From NCBI GenBank assembly GCA_003242685.1, contig QGVD01000006.1, positions 20,175 to 84,174 of the forward strand: 64,000 nucleotides of DNA. The letters run 5' to 3'. Made by a program: the position numbers and the translations under genes. Position 1 is the stretch's first letter. Each line of letters opens with the position of its first letter. Shown in pieces: positions 17,427 to 26,129 of the stretch. A model generated the notes under the pieces. It had not been told where the DNA came from, did no database searches, and saw nothing but the letters and a program-made list of their open reading frames with translations. The DNA comes from Pseudomonadota bacterium. Its GTDB lineage: Bacteria; Pseudomonadota; Gammaproteobacteria; Steroidobacterales; Steroidobacteraceae.

Positions 17427-19093
17427 TACTTCTGAACCCACTGTCTCACCACTTCAGCCACGCGCTCGGGCTCCTTCGCCGCGAGCGCCTTCAGGTGATC
17501 GACCATTACGTCGACGGGTGAACCCGGCGGCGGCAGGTCGTAGTCCTCGAGAAGCTGACCGACCGGTGCCGCGCCCTGCGGGGCGGCGACGCTCGCGACG
17601 CGCGGCGAATTGCCCGGCAGGCTCTGCGTCCCGGGGGCGGCGAGAGCGGGCTCATGCGCACGGAGCAGCTCGCCGGACACTTCGACCCGCTTCTGCGCGA
17701 GCCGCAACAGCGGACGAACGATCAGCCAGTAGATCAGCAGGGCGGCCAGCGCGTAGAACACCCAGCGGCCGACCACGAGCAGGTTTTCGGGTTGCTTCCA
17801 CCAGATCGGCACGACCGGCGTCGGCGCCTCGGGGAACGGAAGCGAGGACACGACGAGGCTGTCACCGCGCTCGGTATCGATGCCGAGCCCGCTGCGCAGA
17901 ATGCGCTCGATGTCGGCGAGCTGCTCCGCAGTCCACGTTCCACCGCCGCCCGGTGCGGCTTTGTCGTTGAGCACAACGGCGACGCCGAGGCGATGCAGCT
18001 TTCCGCGGCTGCGTTCGATCTGCGTGATGGTGCGGTCGTAGGCGTACTGACGCGTGGTGGCGTTGCGCTGCGTACCGGTGATCTCGGTCCCGGTCCCGTC
18101 CTCCGCTTCGGAAGACTCGGTCGTTCTCGCGATCGCGATCGGCCGGTTGCTGAGCGAACCCGGCACACCGAGCGCGAGCGGATCGCGGTCGATCTCGGCG
18201 CGCGTCGCTTCGCTCGTCAGCCGGGGCGTATCACCGTACTGCTCCCGCGTCTCGCGAATGCGATCGTTGTCCACCTCGGCGGTGACACTGACCCTGAAGT
18301 TACCCACGCCCACGACCGGCGTGAGCAGATCGTGCACGTTGCGGCGCGTCTCTTCCTGGTATCGCCGCGCGAGGTCGCTCACATGACTGGCTTCGACGCC
18401 GTCCGTGGTGTCGATGCGCGCCGAGAGCAGACGTCCGGCCTGATCGACCAGCGTGACGCGCGACGGGTCGAGGCTCGCCACGCTGCCGGAGACCAGCTTT
18501 ACGATCGCCGCGATGTGCTCCGGCTCGAGCTCGCGACCCGGCCTGAGCCGCAGCACGACCGACGCGGAGCTCTTGTTCCCGTCGTCGATCACGAACGATG
18601 TCGACCTCTCGAGCGACAGGTGCACGCGCGCCGACTCCACCGCATCGAGCGTCATGATGCTGCGGGCGAGCTCGCCCTCGAGGCCGCGACGGAACCGCAC
18701 GTCCTGCACGAACTGGCTCACGCCGAACGGATCGTTGCGGTCCATGAGCTCGAGCCCCGCGGGCAGCTTGGCCACCACGCCGCGGGATGCGAGCAGCATG
18801 CGGACCTCGCCGAGCCGCTCCTCCGGCACGAGCACCTGTCCGCTCTCGGGATGAATCCGATAAGCGATGCCGGCGCCGTCGAGCACGCTCATCATGGCCG
18901 CGGAATCCACGTCCTCGCGGGCGCCGAAGACCGGCTTGTACGAGGCCTGGTCGCGCCACATGTACAGCATCACGAGCGCGGTGATGCAGACCGCGAGGAA
19001 CACCAGGGGCGCGAGGCTTCGCAACAGCTCAGGCCGCAGGAGCCGAGCGCCGCCGCGCCGCAGGCGCGCAGCGAAGGGTTTCAGCGAATCCAT
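17426..19093 (-). CDS. fliF: FliF, MS-ring protein
   Basis: FliF forms the MS-ring in the inner membrane, the base for C-ring and export gate. The 555-residue protein has a TM helix near residues 28-48, the ring-building motifs with 'RFRRGLEGELARSIMTLDAV' and 'ESARVHLSLE', a second TM near residue 455 ('WVFYALAALLIYWLIVRPLL'), and a C-terminal FliG-binding tail ending 'PERVAEVVRQWVQK'. It starts 22 bp after fliE. Confidence 0.96.
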   Translation of the reverse strand: MDSLKPFAARLRRGGARLLRPELLRSLAPLVFLAVCITALVMLYMWRDQASYKPVFGAREDVDSAAMMSVLDGAGIAYRIHPESGQVLVPEERLGEVRMLLASRGVVAKLPAGLELMDRNDPFGVSQFVQDVRFRRGLEGELARSIMTLDAVESARVHLSLERSTSFVIDDGNKSSASVVLRLRPGRELEPEHIAAIVKLVSGSVASLDPSRVTLVDQAGRLLSARIDTTDGVEASHVSDLARRYQEETRRNVHDLLTPVVGVGNFRVSVTAEVDNDRIRETREQYGDTPRLTSEATRAEIDRDPLALGVPGSLSNRPIAIARTTESSEAEDGTGTEITGTQRNATTRQYAYDRTITQIERSRGKLHRLGVAVVLNDKAAPGGGGTWTAEQLADIERILRSGLGIDTERGDSLVVSSLPFPEAPTPVVPIWWKQPENLLVVGRWVFYALAALLIYWLIVRPLLRLAQKRVEVSGELLRAHEPALAAPGTQSLPGNSPRVASVAAPQGAAPVGQLLEDYDLPPPGSPVDVMVDHLKALAAKEPERVAEVVRQWVQK

Positions 19094-19115
19094 CTACGAT
19101 GGTTTCCGCCGGGCC

Positions 19116-19448
19116 TTACAGCGGGAGCTTCAGGAGATCGTCGAGCGCGCCGACGACCTTGTTACGCACCTGCATCAGCATCGCGAACGACAGACTCGCC
19201 TCCTGGCTCGCGAGCATGGCACCCACCAGGTCGTCGCTGCGGCCGCTGTCGACGTCCGCCATCTTCTGTGCAGCGATCTGGTCTTTCTCGTTGACGCCGT
19301 AGATGGCCTGCTTGAAGGCCTCTCCGAAGCTGACGGCGCCATCGTCATCCGTGATCGGCGATCCGGCCGCTGCGCGCGTCGTGGAAAGTGAGAGTGTCTG
19401 TGCGTCCGCCTCGATCCTGGCGAGAACACTGCCGATGGAAGAGTTCAT
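19116..19448 (-). CDS. fliE: FliE, MS-ring/rod junction protein
   Basis: FliE links the MS-ring to the proximal rod and is one of the first export substrates. I chose the ATG at 19448 ('MNSSIGSVLARIEADAQTLS'), giving 110 residues, the family length; the open frame upstream to 19673 lies in the fliE-fliM spacer. The C-terminus 'ASLSFAMLMQVRNKVVGALD' is the conserved FliE helix. A sigma-28-like promoter ends 43 nt upstream. Confidence 0.93.
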   Translation of the reverse strand: MNSSIGSVLARIEADAQTLSLSTTRAAAGSPITDDDGAVSFGEAFKQAIYGVNEKDQIAAQKMADVDSGRSDDLVGAMLASQEASLSFAMLMQVRNKVVGALDDLLKLPL

Positions 19449-19491
19449 AACCTGAGTCACACCTGTCCTCGCAAAGTACAGGTCGCCTCCG

Positions 19492-19518
19492 TTTTCGGCG
19501 TCGCAGCGGATAAGTTGA
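19492..19518 (-). promoter_or_regulatory. sigma-28-like promoter for fliE-F-G-H-I-J
   Basis: On the minus strand TCAA (19518-19515), 15 nt, then GCCGAAAA (19499-19492), against the TAAA-N15-GCCGATAA consensus: 3 of 4 and 7 of 8 positions agree. The -10 element ends 43 nt before the fliE start. The call is by eye. A sigma-28 promoter here would be unusual, since fliE operons are normally class II. Confidence 0.45.
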
Positions 19519-19680
19519 GGTCGCAGCGTCATATCGTGACTCGCCTCACACCGACCGATCTGCGCGCCACCGCGCTGCGCGATTGTGTGATGCAGATCCT
19601 TCCCGCCTGGCGCACAGACACACGTCGCACACGCGTGCGCGTCCCGGGCTCGACGAGCTCCGGCATGTTGCATAACGCGC

Positions 19681-19707
19681 TAAAGATTTGCCCCGCGGTC
19701 ACGATAC
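19681..19707 (+). promoter_or_regulatory. sigma-28-like promoter for fliM-N-P-Q-R-flhB-flhA
   Basis: On the plus strand TAAA (19681-19684), exactly 15 nt, then CACGATAC (19700-19707), sharing the CGATA core with GCCGATAA. The -10 element ends 39 nt before the fliM start. Together with the minus-strand match it makes a near-symmetrical divergent pair in a 298-bp spacer that has no gene. A TTGACA at 19716-19721 is too close to the start to serve with a good -10. Confidence 0.4.
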
Positions 19708-19746
19708 AGCTCGCGTTGACATCGATTGCGGCGCTCTGCATTGACA

Positions 19747-20658
19747 ATGTCGAAGTCTGAACGTCCGGCGTACCGGACTCATCAGATCCTGGATCCACGA
19801 ACGCTCGGCCGTCCCGTGCATCTGCTGGGTCGGTTCACCGATCAGTTGCGGCTCGATCTCGGCGAGGAGCTGCAGGCACGGTTCAACCGTCGCTATCGCG
19901 CGGCGTTCAGGATTCGCGAGGTGGTTCCCGATGCGGAACCGCCTGCGACTCGCTGGCTGGCGTACGACACGCGAGCCGGCCGTATGGACTTCGCCATCAC
20001 GCGGAAGCTCCTTCTCTGCTTTCTCGACTACCGCCTCGGGGTCGCGCCGGAAGGAACGCACTCGCCGGCGAGTGACGGACCTCTAAACGATGCCGAGCAC
20101 CCGGCGGGTTCCGACCGGCGCGAGACCGCAACCGAGGAGAGAATGGCAACTGCGCTCGGCAGACATTTCGCAGGCCGCGTGGCCGAGCGAATTGAAGCGC
20201 TGCACGGCGCCGGCGACGCGGGCGCTTCCGGCGAGCGGCCGGTGCAGCTCGTTTCGTCGGGCAGCGTGCCTGCAGCCGACGGTGCCTGGACGCTGCGCAT
20301 CGGGATCTTCGAGGAAGCGCGCGGGATCGACGGCATGCTCTGGATCCGGCTGGACGAGCGCGCCTTCGATCACCTGCTCGACGGCCTCGCTCCCGCCCGG
20401 GCGAGCACTCCCCTGCAGAAGTTCCTCGGCGTGTCGGCCGGCGAGCCCTTCGCCTCGCGCCTGCGGATCCAGCTCGGTGTCCGGCTGGTGGAACAGGAGG
20501 TCACCGTCGGAAACGTGATCGATCTGCGCCCCGGCGATGTCCTGCCGATACGCATGGGCCCTGCGGACGTGCTCGTCGGCGATTCCCGACTGTTTACCGC
20601 CAGAGTCGCCGAACACAAGGGCCGGCTCTGCCTGACCTCATTCGAAGATGCGGAGTGA
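19747..20658 (+). CDS. fliM: Divergent FliM-type C-ring switch protein (LfiM-like)
   Basis: Position before fliN and a C-terminal SpoA domain ('LGVRLVEQEVTVGNVIDLRP', 'GDVLPIRMGPADVLVGDSRL') mark this 303-residue protein as FliM-like. It starts at 19747 ('MSKSERPAYRTHQILDP'). The usual N-terminal EIDALL-type CheY-binding peptide is absent, and in the middle domain I see no GGXG FliG-contact loop: the equivalent stretch reads 'LLLCFLDYRLG', then a Ser/Asp/Pro-rich insert. Such reduced FliM proteins occur in lateral flagella and in type III injectisome SctQ proteins; the flagellar neighbours decide for FliM. Confidence 0.82.
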   Translation: MSKSERPAYRTHQILDPRTLGRPVHLLGRFTDQLRLDLGEELQARFNRRYRAAFRIREVVPDAEPPATRWLAYDTRAGRMDFAITRKLLLCFLDYRLGVAPEGTHSPASDGPLNDAEHPAGSDRRETATEERMATALGRHFAGRVAERIEALHGAGDAGASGERPVQLVSSGSVPAADGAWTLRIGIFEEARGIDGMLWIRLDERAFDHLLDGLAPARASTPLQKFLGVSAGEPFASRLRIQLGVRLVEQEVTVGNVIDLRPGDVLPIRMGPADVLVGDSRLFTARVAEHKGRLCLTSFEDAE

Positions 20659-20661
20659 CAG

Positions 20662-21048
20662 ATGAGCGATCCAGAGACTGGTTCTGCGGATTCCCTGCTG
20701 GCCGAGTTCCGGGAAGCACTAGACGAGGATTCCGCCGGCAAACCGACGGATGACGCGGCGAAGGCTGGCACGTCCGCGCGTGCCGCGCGCCGTGACTTCA
20801 CGCAGATGATGCGCCGGATTCCCGTGACTCTGACGCTCGAGGTCGGCTCGGCCCGGATCACGCTGCAGGAGCTCGCCCGGCTCGAACCCAACAGCGTCGT
20901 CGAGCTCGACGCTCTCGCGGGAGATCCGCTGGTCATAAAGGTGAACGGCACGCCGATCGGACGCGCCGAGGTCGTGGTCTCCGGCGAGAACTACGGGCTG
21001 CGCGTCCTCGACCTCATCGAGCTCGATCTCGACTCGCTCGCGACATGA
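20662..21048 (+). CDS. fliN: FliN, C-ring switch protein
   Basis: FliN forms the base of the C-ring and docks FliH. The 128-residue protein has a disordered N-terminal 45 residues and a standard SpoA domain: 'RIPVTLTLEVGSARITLQEL', 'SVVELDALAGDPLVIKVNGT' and 'IGRAEVVVSGENYGLRV'. It begins 3 bp after fliM and overlaps fliP by 4 bp. No fliO lies between fliN and fliP. Confidence 0.95.
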   Translation: MSDPETGSADSLLAEFREALDEDSAGKPTDDAAKAGTSARAARRDFTQMMRRIPVTLTLEVGSARITLQELARLEPNSVVELDALAGDPLVIKVNGTPIGRAEVVVSGENYGLRVLDLIELDLDSLAT

Positions 21049-21818
21049 GAGCACCGCTCCCCGCGCGTGGCGCCGCATGCGGCATCGTCATCGCGCTGGG
21101 CACATTCTTCGCCATCCTCGTGCCGGCCGTGAGCCCTGCGGCCGAGATCGGAATCGTCGGCACGACCGGCGGCGGCGGCACGACGGAGCTCACCGTCAAG
21201 ACGCAGCTCTTCGTCATCCTGACGCTGCTCGGGCTGCTGCCCGTGCTGACGCTCATGATGACGAGCTTCCTGCGCTTCGTGATCGTGCTCTCTCTCCTGC
21301 GCCAGGCGCTCGGCCTGCAGCAGGGCCTGCCCAACCGCGTCGTCACGGGAGTCGCGCTCATCCTGACGCTGCTCGTGATGCGCCCGATCGGCGTGGAGAT
21401 CTGGACCGAGGCCCTCGTGCCGTACGAGCGCGAAGAGATCGGCCTGCAGGACGCACTGGTCATCGCCGAAGCGAAGATCTCGCGCTTCATGCTCGCTCAG
21501 ACGCACAAGGGGGCCCTCGCCCAGATCTCGCGTCTCGCCGGCGAGGGTGAGGTCGCCGATCCCGCGGATCACAACTTCGCGGTCAAGGCGTCGGCGTTCG
21601 TGCTGAGCGAGCTCAAGACCGCCTTTCAGATCGGCTGCATGCTGTTCGTGCCGTTCCTCGTCATCGACCTGGTGGTTTCGTCGGTGCTGATGGCCATGGG
21701 CATGATGATGCTCTCGCCTCTCGTGATCTCGCTGCCCCTCAAGCTCCTGCTCTTCGTGCTGGTGGACGGCTGGACGCTCACCGTCGGCACGCTGGTGAGC
21801 AGCATACAGGCCTACTGA
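21045..21818 (+). CDS. fliP: FliP, export gate protein
   Basis: FliP is the core of the FliPQR export gate. The 257-residue protein starts with a signal-peptide-like segment (residues 10-34), then TM helices including 'QLFVILTLLGLLPVLTLMMT', 'FLRFVIVLSLLRQALGLQQG', 'FVLSELKTAFQIGCMLFVPF' and 'ISLPLKLLLFVLVDGWTL'. These segments are highly conserved in FliP. It follows fliN with a 4-bp overlap and precedes fliQ by 17 bp. Confidence 0.97.
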   Translation: MRAPLPARGAACGIVIALGTFFAILVPAVSPAAEIGIVGTTGGGGTTELTVKTQLFVILTLLGLLPVLTLMMTSFLRFVIVLSLLRQALGLQQGLPNRVVTGVALILTLLVMRPIGVEIWTEALVPYEREEIGLQDALVIAEAKISRFMLAQTHKGALAQISRLAGEGEVADPADHNFAVKASAFVLSELKTAFQIGCMLFVPFLVIDLVVSSVLMAMGMMMLSPLVISLPLKLLLFVLVDGWTLTVGTLVSSIQAY

Positions 21819-21835
21819 AGAGGAACCCGCTGCGA

Positions 21836-22108
21836 ATGGTAACCCCCGACGTCGCCGCCGACGTGATCAGCCGCAGCCTGCGGCTCGTGATGCTGATCGT
21901 GAGCGTGCTGCTCGTACCGGGCATGCTCGTCGGCCTGCTGATCGGCCTGCTGCAGGCCGCCACGCAGATCAACGAGCAGACCCTGAGCTTTCTCCCGCGT
22001 CTGCTCGTGACCCTGCTGGTGATCGCACTGACCGGACACTGGCTCACGCGCACCCTCATGGACTTCTGCGTGGAGGCGTTCAGGGGCGCGGCCACGCTCA
22101 CCGGATAG
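21836..22108 (+). CDS. fliQ: FliQ, export gate protein
   Basis: A 90-residue protein with two TM helices and the family pattern: 'MLIVSVLLVPGMLVGLLIGL', then 'LQAATQINEQTLSFLPRLLV', then 'TGHWLTRTLMDF'. FliQ wraps the FliP-FliR core of the export gate. Length and order are standard. It lies 17 bp after fliP and 19 bp before fliR. Confidence 0.95.
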   Translation: MVTPDVAADVISRSLRLVMLIVSVLLVPGMLVGLLIGLLQAATQINEQTLSFLPRLLVTLLVIALTGHWLTRTLMDFCVEAFRGAATLTG

Positions 22109-22127
22109 ATCCGCACCGCCTTCCGCC

Positions 22128-22895
22128 ATGGACGCCGTTCTGCTCGATCTGCCGGGGCTGCTCATGAAAGTGTGGTGGCCGTTCTGCCGCGCCCTCGGCC
22201 TGCTGAGTGCCGCGCCGTTCGTCGGCGAGGCCATGGTGCCGATCTCCGCGCGCGTGCTCCTCGCCCTCGTGCTCGCTCTCGTGATGCTGCCCTTCGCGAC
22301 GCCCGCCACCGAGATCGAGCCGCTGTCTCTGCACGCCGCTCTGGTCACCGCCGAGCAGGCGCTGATCGGGTTCGGCATCGGTATGGCGTTTCACCTCGTC
22401 ACCTCCGCCCTGATGGTGCTCGGCTACGTCCTGTCGTCGCAGATGGGCCTCGCCATGGCCCTGATGAACGATCCGGTGAACGGCACGTCTTCGGATGTGG
22501 TGTCCGTGCTGCTGTACATACTGGGCGCACTGGTGTTCTTCGCGATCGACGGTCACATCGTGCTCGCGCAGATACTCGGCGCGAGCTTCCGCAACTGGCC
22601 GGTGGGCGGCGGACTCGGATTCGGAACCTTCGAGGCGATCGCGTATGCCGTCGGCTGGGCGCTCGCCGCGGCCGTGCTGCTGGCCCTGCCCGTCGTCTTC
22701 TCGGCGCTCGTGGTGCAGCTCGGCTTCGGCTTCCTGAATCGCATCGCTCCGGCGCTCAATCTCTACTCACTCGGCTTCTCGGCCATCATCGTCTTCGGGA
22801 TCTTCGTGCTCGGATGGCTGGTGCGCCACGTGCCGGAGCACTACGTGAACATGACCGGGCGGGTGCTCGAGCTGCTGCGTCCGGTCACGCGGTGA
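22128..22895 (+). CDS. fliR: FliR, export gate protein
   Basis: A 255-residue integral membrane protein with six or more hydrophobic segments. Family signatures include 'FCRALGLLSAAPFVGEAMVP', 'EQALIGFGIGMAFHLVTSAL', 'LSSQMGLAMALMNDPVNGTS' and 'QLGFGFLNRIAPALNLYSLG'. FliR closes the FliP5Q4R1 gate and contacts FlhB. It ends 7 bp before the flhB start. Confidence 0.95.
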   Translation: MDAVLLDLPGLLMKVWWPFCRALGLLSAAPFVGEAMVPISARVLLALVLALVMLPFATPATEIEPLSLHAALVTAEQALIGFGIGMAFHLVTSALMVLGYVLSSQMGLAMALMNDPVNGTSSDVVSVLLYILGALVFFAIDGHIVLAQILGASFRNWPVGGGLGFGTFEAIAYAVGWALAAAVLLALPVVFSALVVQLGFGFLNRIAPALNLYSLGFSAIIVFGIFVLGWLVRHVPEHYVNMTGRVLELLRPVTR

Positions 22896-22902
22896 GGTGC
22901 CC

Positions 22903-24045
22903 ATGGCCGAACCGTCCGAGGACAGCGGAGAGAAGCGCGAGAAACCGTCCGCGCACAAGCTGCGCAAGGCGCGCGAGAAGGGTCAGGTCGCGCGCTCCCG
23001 CGACTGGGCGACGGCGGTCGGCATTCTCGTGTGCCTGCAGCTCATCGTGCTCCTCGTCCCGGGCTATCTGCAGGACTTCCGCCGGCTGTTCGCCCAGGCG
23101 TTCGCGCCGCTCTTCGGCGAAGGCACGCTCGAGAACGTCTGGTCCGGCCTCTTCCCGGCGACCCTGCTGCTCTTCGCCAAGATCACACTGCCGCTCTTCG
23201 CCGTCCCGCTGATCGTGGCGATCGCTTCCCTGTTCCCGGGCGGGTGGGTCCTGACGGCCTCGCCGCTCGCGCCCCGATTCGAACGGGTGAATCCTCTCGG
23301 GTACTTCAAGCGCCTGTTCCAGCCGAAGCACGTCGCGGACACGGTGATGGCCGTGCTCAAGGCCCTCACGCTGATCGCCGTGCTCTATCACGTGGTGCGC
23401 GCCGGGCTCGGGGATTTTCTGCGGCTGCAATCCCTGCCGCTCGAGAGCGCGATCGCCCGCGGTGCCCGTCTGATGTTCGAGGGAGCGATGACGCTCACCG
23501 TCGTGTTCATCGTATTCGCCCTGATCGACCTCCCCGTGCAGCGTCTCGTGTTCCTGCGCAGCCAGCGCATGAGCAAGCGCGAGGTCAGAGAAGAGCTCAA
23601 GTCGACCGAGGGTCGCCCGGAAGTACGCCAGCGCATCCGCCAGCTCCAGACGCAGCTCGCGCGCCGCGCTCTGCGCAGGACCGTCCCGACGGCCGACGTG
23701 GTCATCGTCAACCCGGAGCACTACGCGGTCGCGCTCAAGTACGACGAGCGGCGCGCCGAGGCGCCGTTCGTCGTGGCCAAGGGCGTCGACGAGATGGCGC
23801 TCCATATCCGCGAGATCGCTCTCCAGCACGGCGTGGAGGTCGTCTCACTGCCGCCGCTCGCGAGAGCCATCTACAACACGAGTCAGGTGAACCAGCAGAT
23901 TCCCGCGGCCCTGTACCGGGCCGTCGCACTGGTGCTCGCCTATGTGCTGCAGATCCAGGCGTTCCGCGCGGGCAGACGCGCGCAGCGCCCGGAGCTTCCG
24001 GCGGATCTCGCCATCCCTGAACACCTCACGACGAGTCCTGCATGA
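22903..24045 (+). CDS. flhB: FlhB, export substrate-specificity switch protein
   Basis: FlhB sets which substrates the export gate accepts and switches after autocleavage. I prefer the ATG at 22903 with a GAGGTG ribosome site over the GTG at 22897. The N-terminus 'KREKPSAHKLRKAREKGQVA' is typical, four TM segments follow, and the autocleavage tetrapeptide is Asn-Pro-Glu-His at residues 270-273 (canonical form NPTH; the catalytic Asn and Pro are present). The tail is of normal length. It overlaps flhA by 4 bp. Confidence 0.96.
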   Translation: MAEPSEDSGEKREKPSAHKLRKAREKGQVARSRDWATAVGILVCLQLIVLLVPGYLQDFRRLFAQAFAPLFGEGTLENVWSGLFPATLLLFAKITLPLFAVPLIVAIASLFPGGWVLTASPLAPRFERVNPLGYFKRLFQPKHVADTVMAVLKALTLIAVLYHVVRAGLGDFLRLQSLPLESAIARGARLMFEGAMTLTVVFIVFALIDLPVQRLVFLRSQRMSKREVREELKSTEGRPEVRQRIRQLQTQLARRALRRTVPTADVVIVNPEHYAVALKYDERRAEAPFVVAKGVDEMALHIREIALQHGVEVVSLPPLARAIYNTSQVNQQIPAALYRAVALVLAYVLQIQAFRAGRRAQRPELPADLAIPEHLTTSPA

Positions 24046-26129
24046 GCCCATTGAGACGTCTGTTCGATACGCTGCTGCGGAACCGCGCGGTCGCGCCGGT
24101 CTTCCTGCTCATCATCCTCGCGATGATGATCCTGCCGCTGCCGCCGCTCGCGCTGGACGTCCTCTTCACGTTCAACATCGTCCTGGCGCTGATCGTGGTG
24201 CTGGTGTGCGTGACGGTGCGCAGGCCGCTCGACTTCTCCGTCTTCCCGACGGTGATCCTCGCCGCCACGCTGATGCGGCTCACGCTCAACGTCGCCTCCA
24301 CGCGCGTCGTGCTGCTGCACGGTCACGAGGGCACGGACGCGGCGGGCGAGGTCATCGAAGCCTTCGGTCACGTGGTGATCGGCGGCAACTTCGTGGTCGG
24401 CCTCGTGGTGTTCGTCATCCTGATGATCATCAACTTCATGGTGGTCACCAAGGGTGCCGAGCGCATATCGGAGGTCTCCGCCCGCTTCACCCTCGACGCC
24501 CTGCCCGGCAAGCAGATGGCGATCGACGCGGACCTCAACGCGGGACTCATCAACCAAGAGCAGGCGCAGCGGCGGCGCCGCGAGGTGGCGGCGGAGGCGG
24601 ACTTCTACGGCGCCATGGACGGTGCGAGCAAGTTCGTCCGCGGCGACGCGATCGCCGGCATACTGATTCTTCTCATCAACCTCATCGGCGGCGTCTCGGT
24701 CGGCATGTTCATGCACGACCTGGCGTTCGGCGAGGCCTTCCGGCAGTTCGCGCTGCTCACCATCGGCGACGGGCTCGTCGCGCAGATCCCGGCGCTGCTG
24801 CTCGCGGCCGCCGCCGCGATCATCGTCACCCGGGTGAGCGACTCCTCGGGCGACTTCGAGCGGCAGGTCGGCGCACAGCTCCTCGCCACGCCCGGAGTCC
24901 TCTATGGAGCCGCCGGCACGATGGTGGTGCTCGGCGCGATTCCCGGGATGCCGTGGCTCACCTTCCTCACCTTCGCCGCAGTGCTCGCGTTCGCCGCCTG
25001 GCGCATGAGCCGGAATCCGCCCGTCTCGGCGAGCGATGCCGCGGCCGCAGAGGCCGCCGTGCTGGCCGAGCAGGTCCCCGAGCTCGACTGGCGCAGCCTC
25101 CCCTTCGTCGAGCCGCTCGCGGTCGCGGTGGGCTACAAGCTCGTCGGGCTCATCGACCCCGCGCAGGGCGCGCCGCTCGTGAAGCGTGTGAAGGGCGTGC
25201 GCCAGAATCTGAGCGAGGCGATGGGTTTCCTGCTCCCGCCGATCGCGGTGCGGGACGACCTTTCGCTCCGGCCTGCGCAGTACGCCATCCTTCTCCAGGG
25301 CACCGTGATCGCTCAGGCGGAGGTCTATCCCGAAAGAGTGATGGCGCTCCCCTCGACCGAAGTCTACGGCGAGGTCGATGGCATTCCCGCCATGGACCCT
25401 GCGTACGGCATGCCCGTCGTCTGGATCGCGCCCGAGGATCGCGCCAACGCGCTCGGGCTCGGATATCAGGTCGTCGATCCCTCGAGCGTGATCGCCACGC
25501 ATCTGTCGAAGGTCGTGCGCGATCACCTGCCGGAGCTGTTGCGCCACGAGGACGTGCCGGCGCTGCTCGAGCGTCTGAGCGCTCTCGCACCCAAGCTCTC
25601 CGCCGCGCTGGACAAGGCGTTCACACACACGCAGCTCCTCAAGGTGTTTCGCCATCTCCTGGCGGACAACGTTCCGCTCAAGGACATCGTGCCGATCGCC
25701 ACCACGCTGCTCGAGAACGCCGAGACGACCAAGGATCCGATTCTTCTCGCCGCCGAGGTGCGCTGCACGCTGCGCCGGCAGATCGTCGCCTCGTTGATCG
25801 GTGAGTCCGCGGAAATGAAAGCCTTCAGCCTCGGAAGCGAGCTCGAGAGCCTGCTGCTCGGTGCGCTCAATCAGGCGAGTCAGAGCGGCAAGATCGCGCT
25901 CGACAACTTCCCGCTCGATCCGAACGTGCTCTCTCAGCTGCAGCAGCACATGCCGGTCGTGCGCGAGCAGATGAAGCAGCAGGGCGCGCCGCCGGTGCTG
26001 CTCGTGATGCCGCAGATCCGTCCGCTGCTCGCGCGCTACGCGCGCCTGTTCGCACCCGGGCTCACGGTGCTGTCGTACAACGAGATTCCCGAGCAGCGCG
26101 AAGTCAGCATCATCGGCTCGCTGGGCTGA
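24042..26129 (+). CDS. flhA: FlhA, export gate ring protein
   Basis: A 695-residue protein with about eight N-terminal TM helices and a large cytoplasmic domain that forms the export-gate ring and docks chaperone-substrate complexes. Signatures: 'RPLDFSVFPTVILAATLMRL' in the membrane part, the FHIPEP motif region 'SARFTLDALPGKQMAIDADL' (residues about 145-164) and 'VLLVMPQIRPLLARYARLF' near the end. It is the last gene of the plus-strand operon. No flhF, flhG or regulator follows it, and its end overlaps the convergent FliK-like gene by 20 bp. Confidence 0.97.
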   Translation: MSPLRRLFDTLLRNRAVAPVFLLIILAMMILPLPPLALDVLFTFNIVLALIVVLVCVTVRRPLDFSVFPTVILAATLMRLTLNVASTRVVLLHGHEGTDAAGEVIEAFGHVVIGGNFVVGLVVFVILMIINFMVVTKGAERISEVSARFTLDALPGKQMAIDADLNAGLINQEQAQRRRREVAAEADFYGAMDGASKFVRGDAIAGILILLINLIGGVSVGMFMHDLAFGEAFRQFALLTIGDGLVAQIPALLLAAAAAIIVTRVSDSSGDFERQVGAQLLATPGVLYGAAGTMVVLGAIPGMPWLTFLTFAAVLAFAAWRMSRNPPVSASDAAAAEAAVLAEQVPELDWRSLPFVEPLAVAVGYKLVGLIDPAQGAPLVKRVKGVRQNLSEAMGFLLPPIAVRDDLSLRPAQYAILLQGTVIAQAEVYPERVMALPSTEVYGEVDGIPAMDPAYGMPVVWIAPEDRANALGLGYQVVDPSSVIATHLSKVVRDHLPELLRHEDVPALLERLSALAPKLSAALDKAFTHTQLLKVFRHLLADNVPLKDIVPIATTLLENAETTKDPILLAAEVRCTLRRQIVASLIGESAEMKAFSLGSELESLLLGALNQASQSGKIALDNFPLDPNVLSQLQQHMPVVREQMKQQGAPPVLLVMPQIRPLLARYARLFAPGLTVLSYNEIPEQREVSIIGSLG

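Noticed and set aside
19449-19746. Sigma-54 promoter between fliE and fliM
   Set aside because: No TGGCAC-N5-TTGC[AT] match on either strand; the nearest GG/GC pairs have wrong spacing.
23940-25949. 669-codon minus-strand ORF over flhA
   Set aside because: Antisense shadow of flhA with low-complexity Arg/His/Glu composition; flhA is unmistakable on the other strand.
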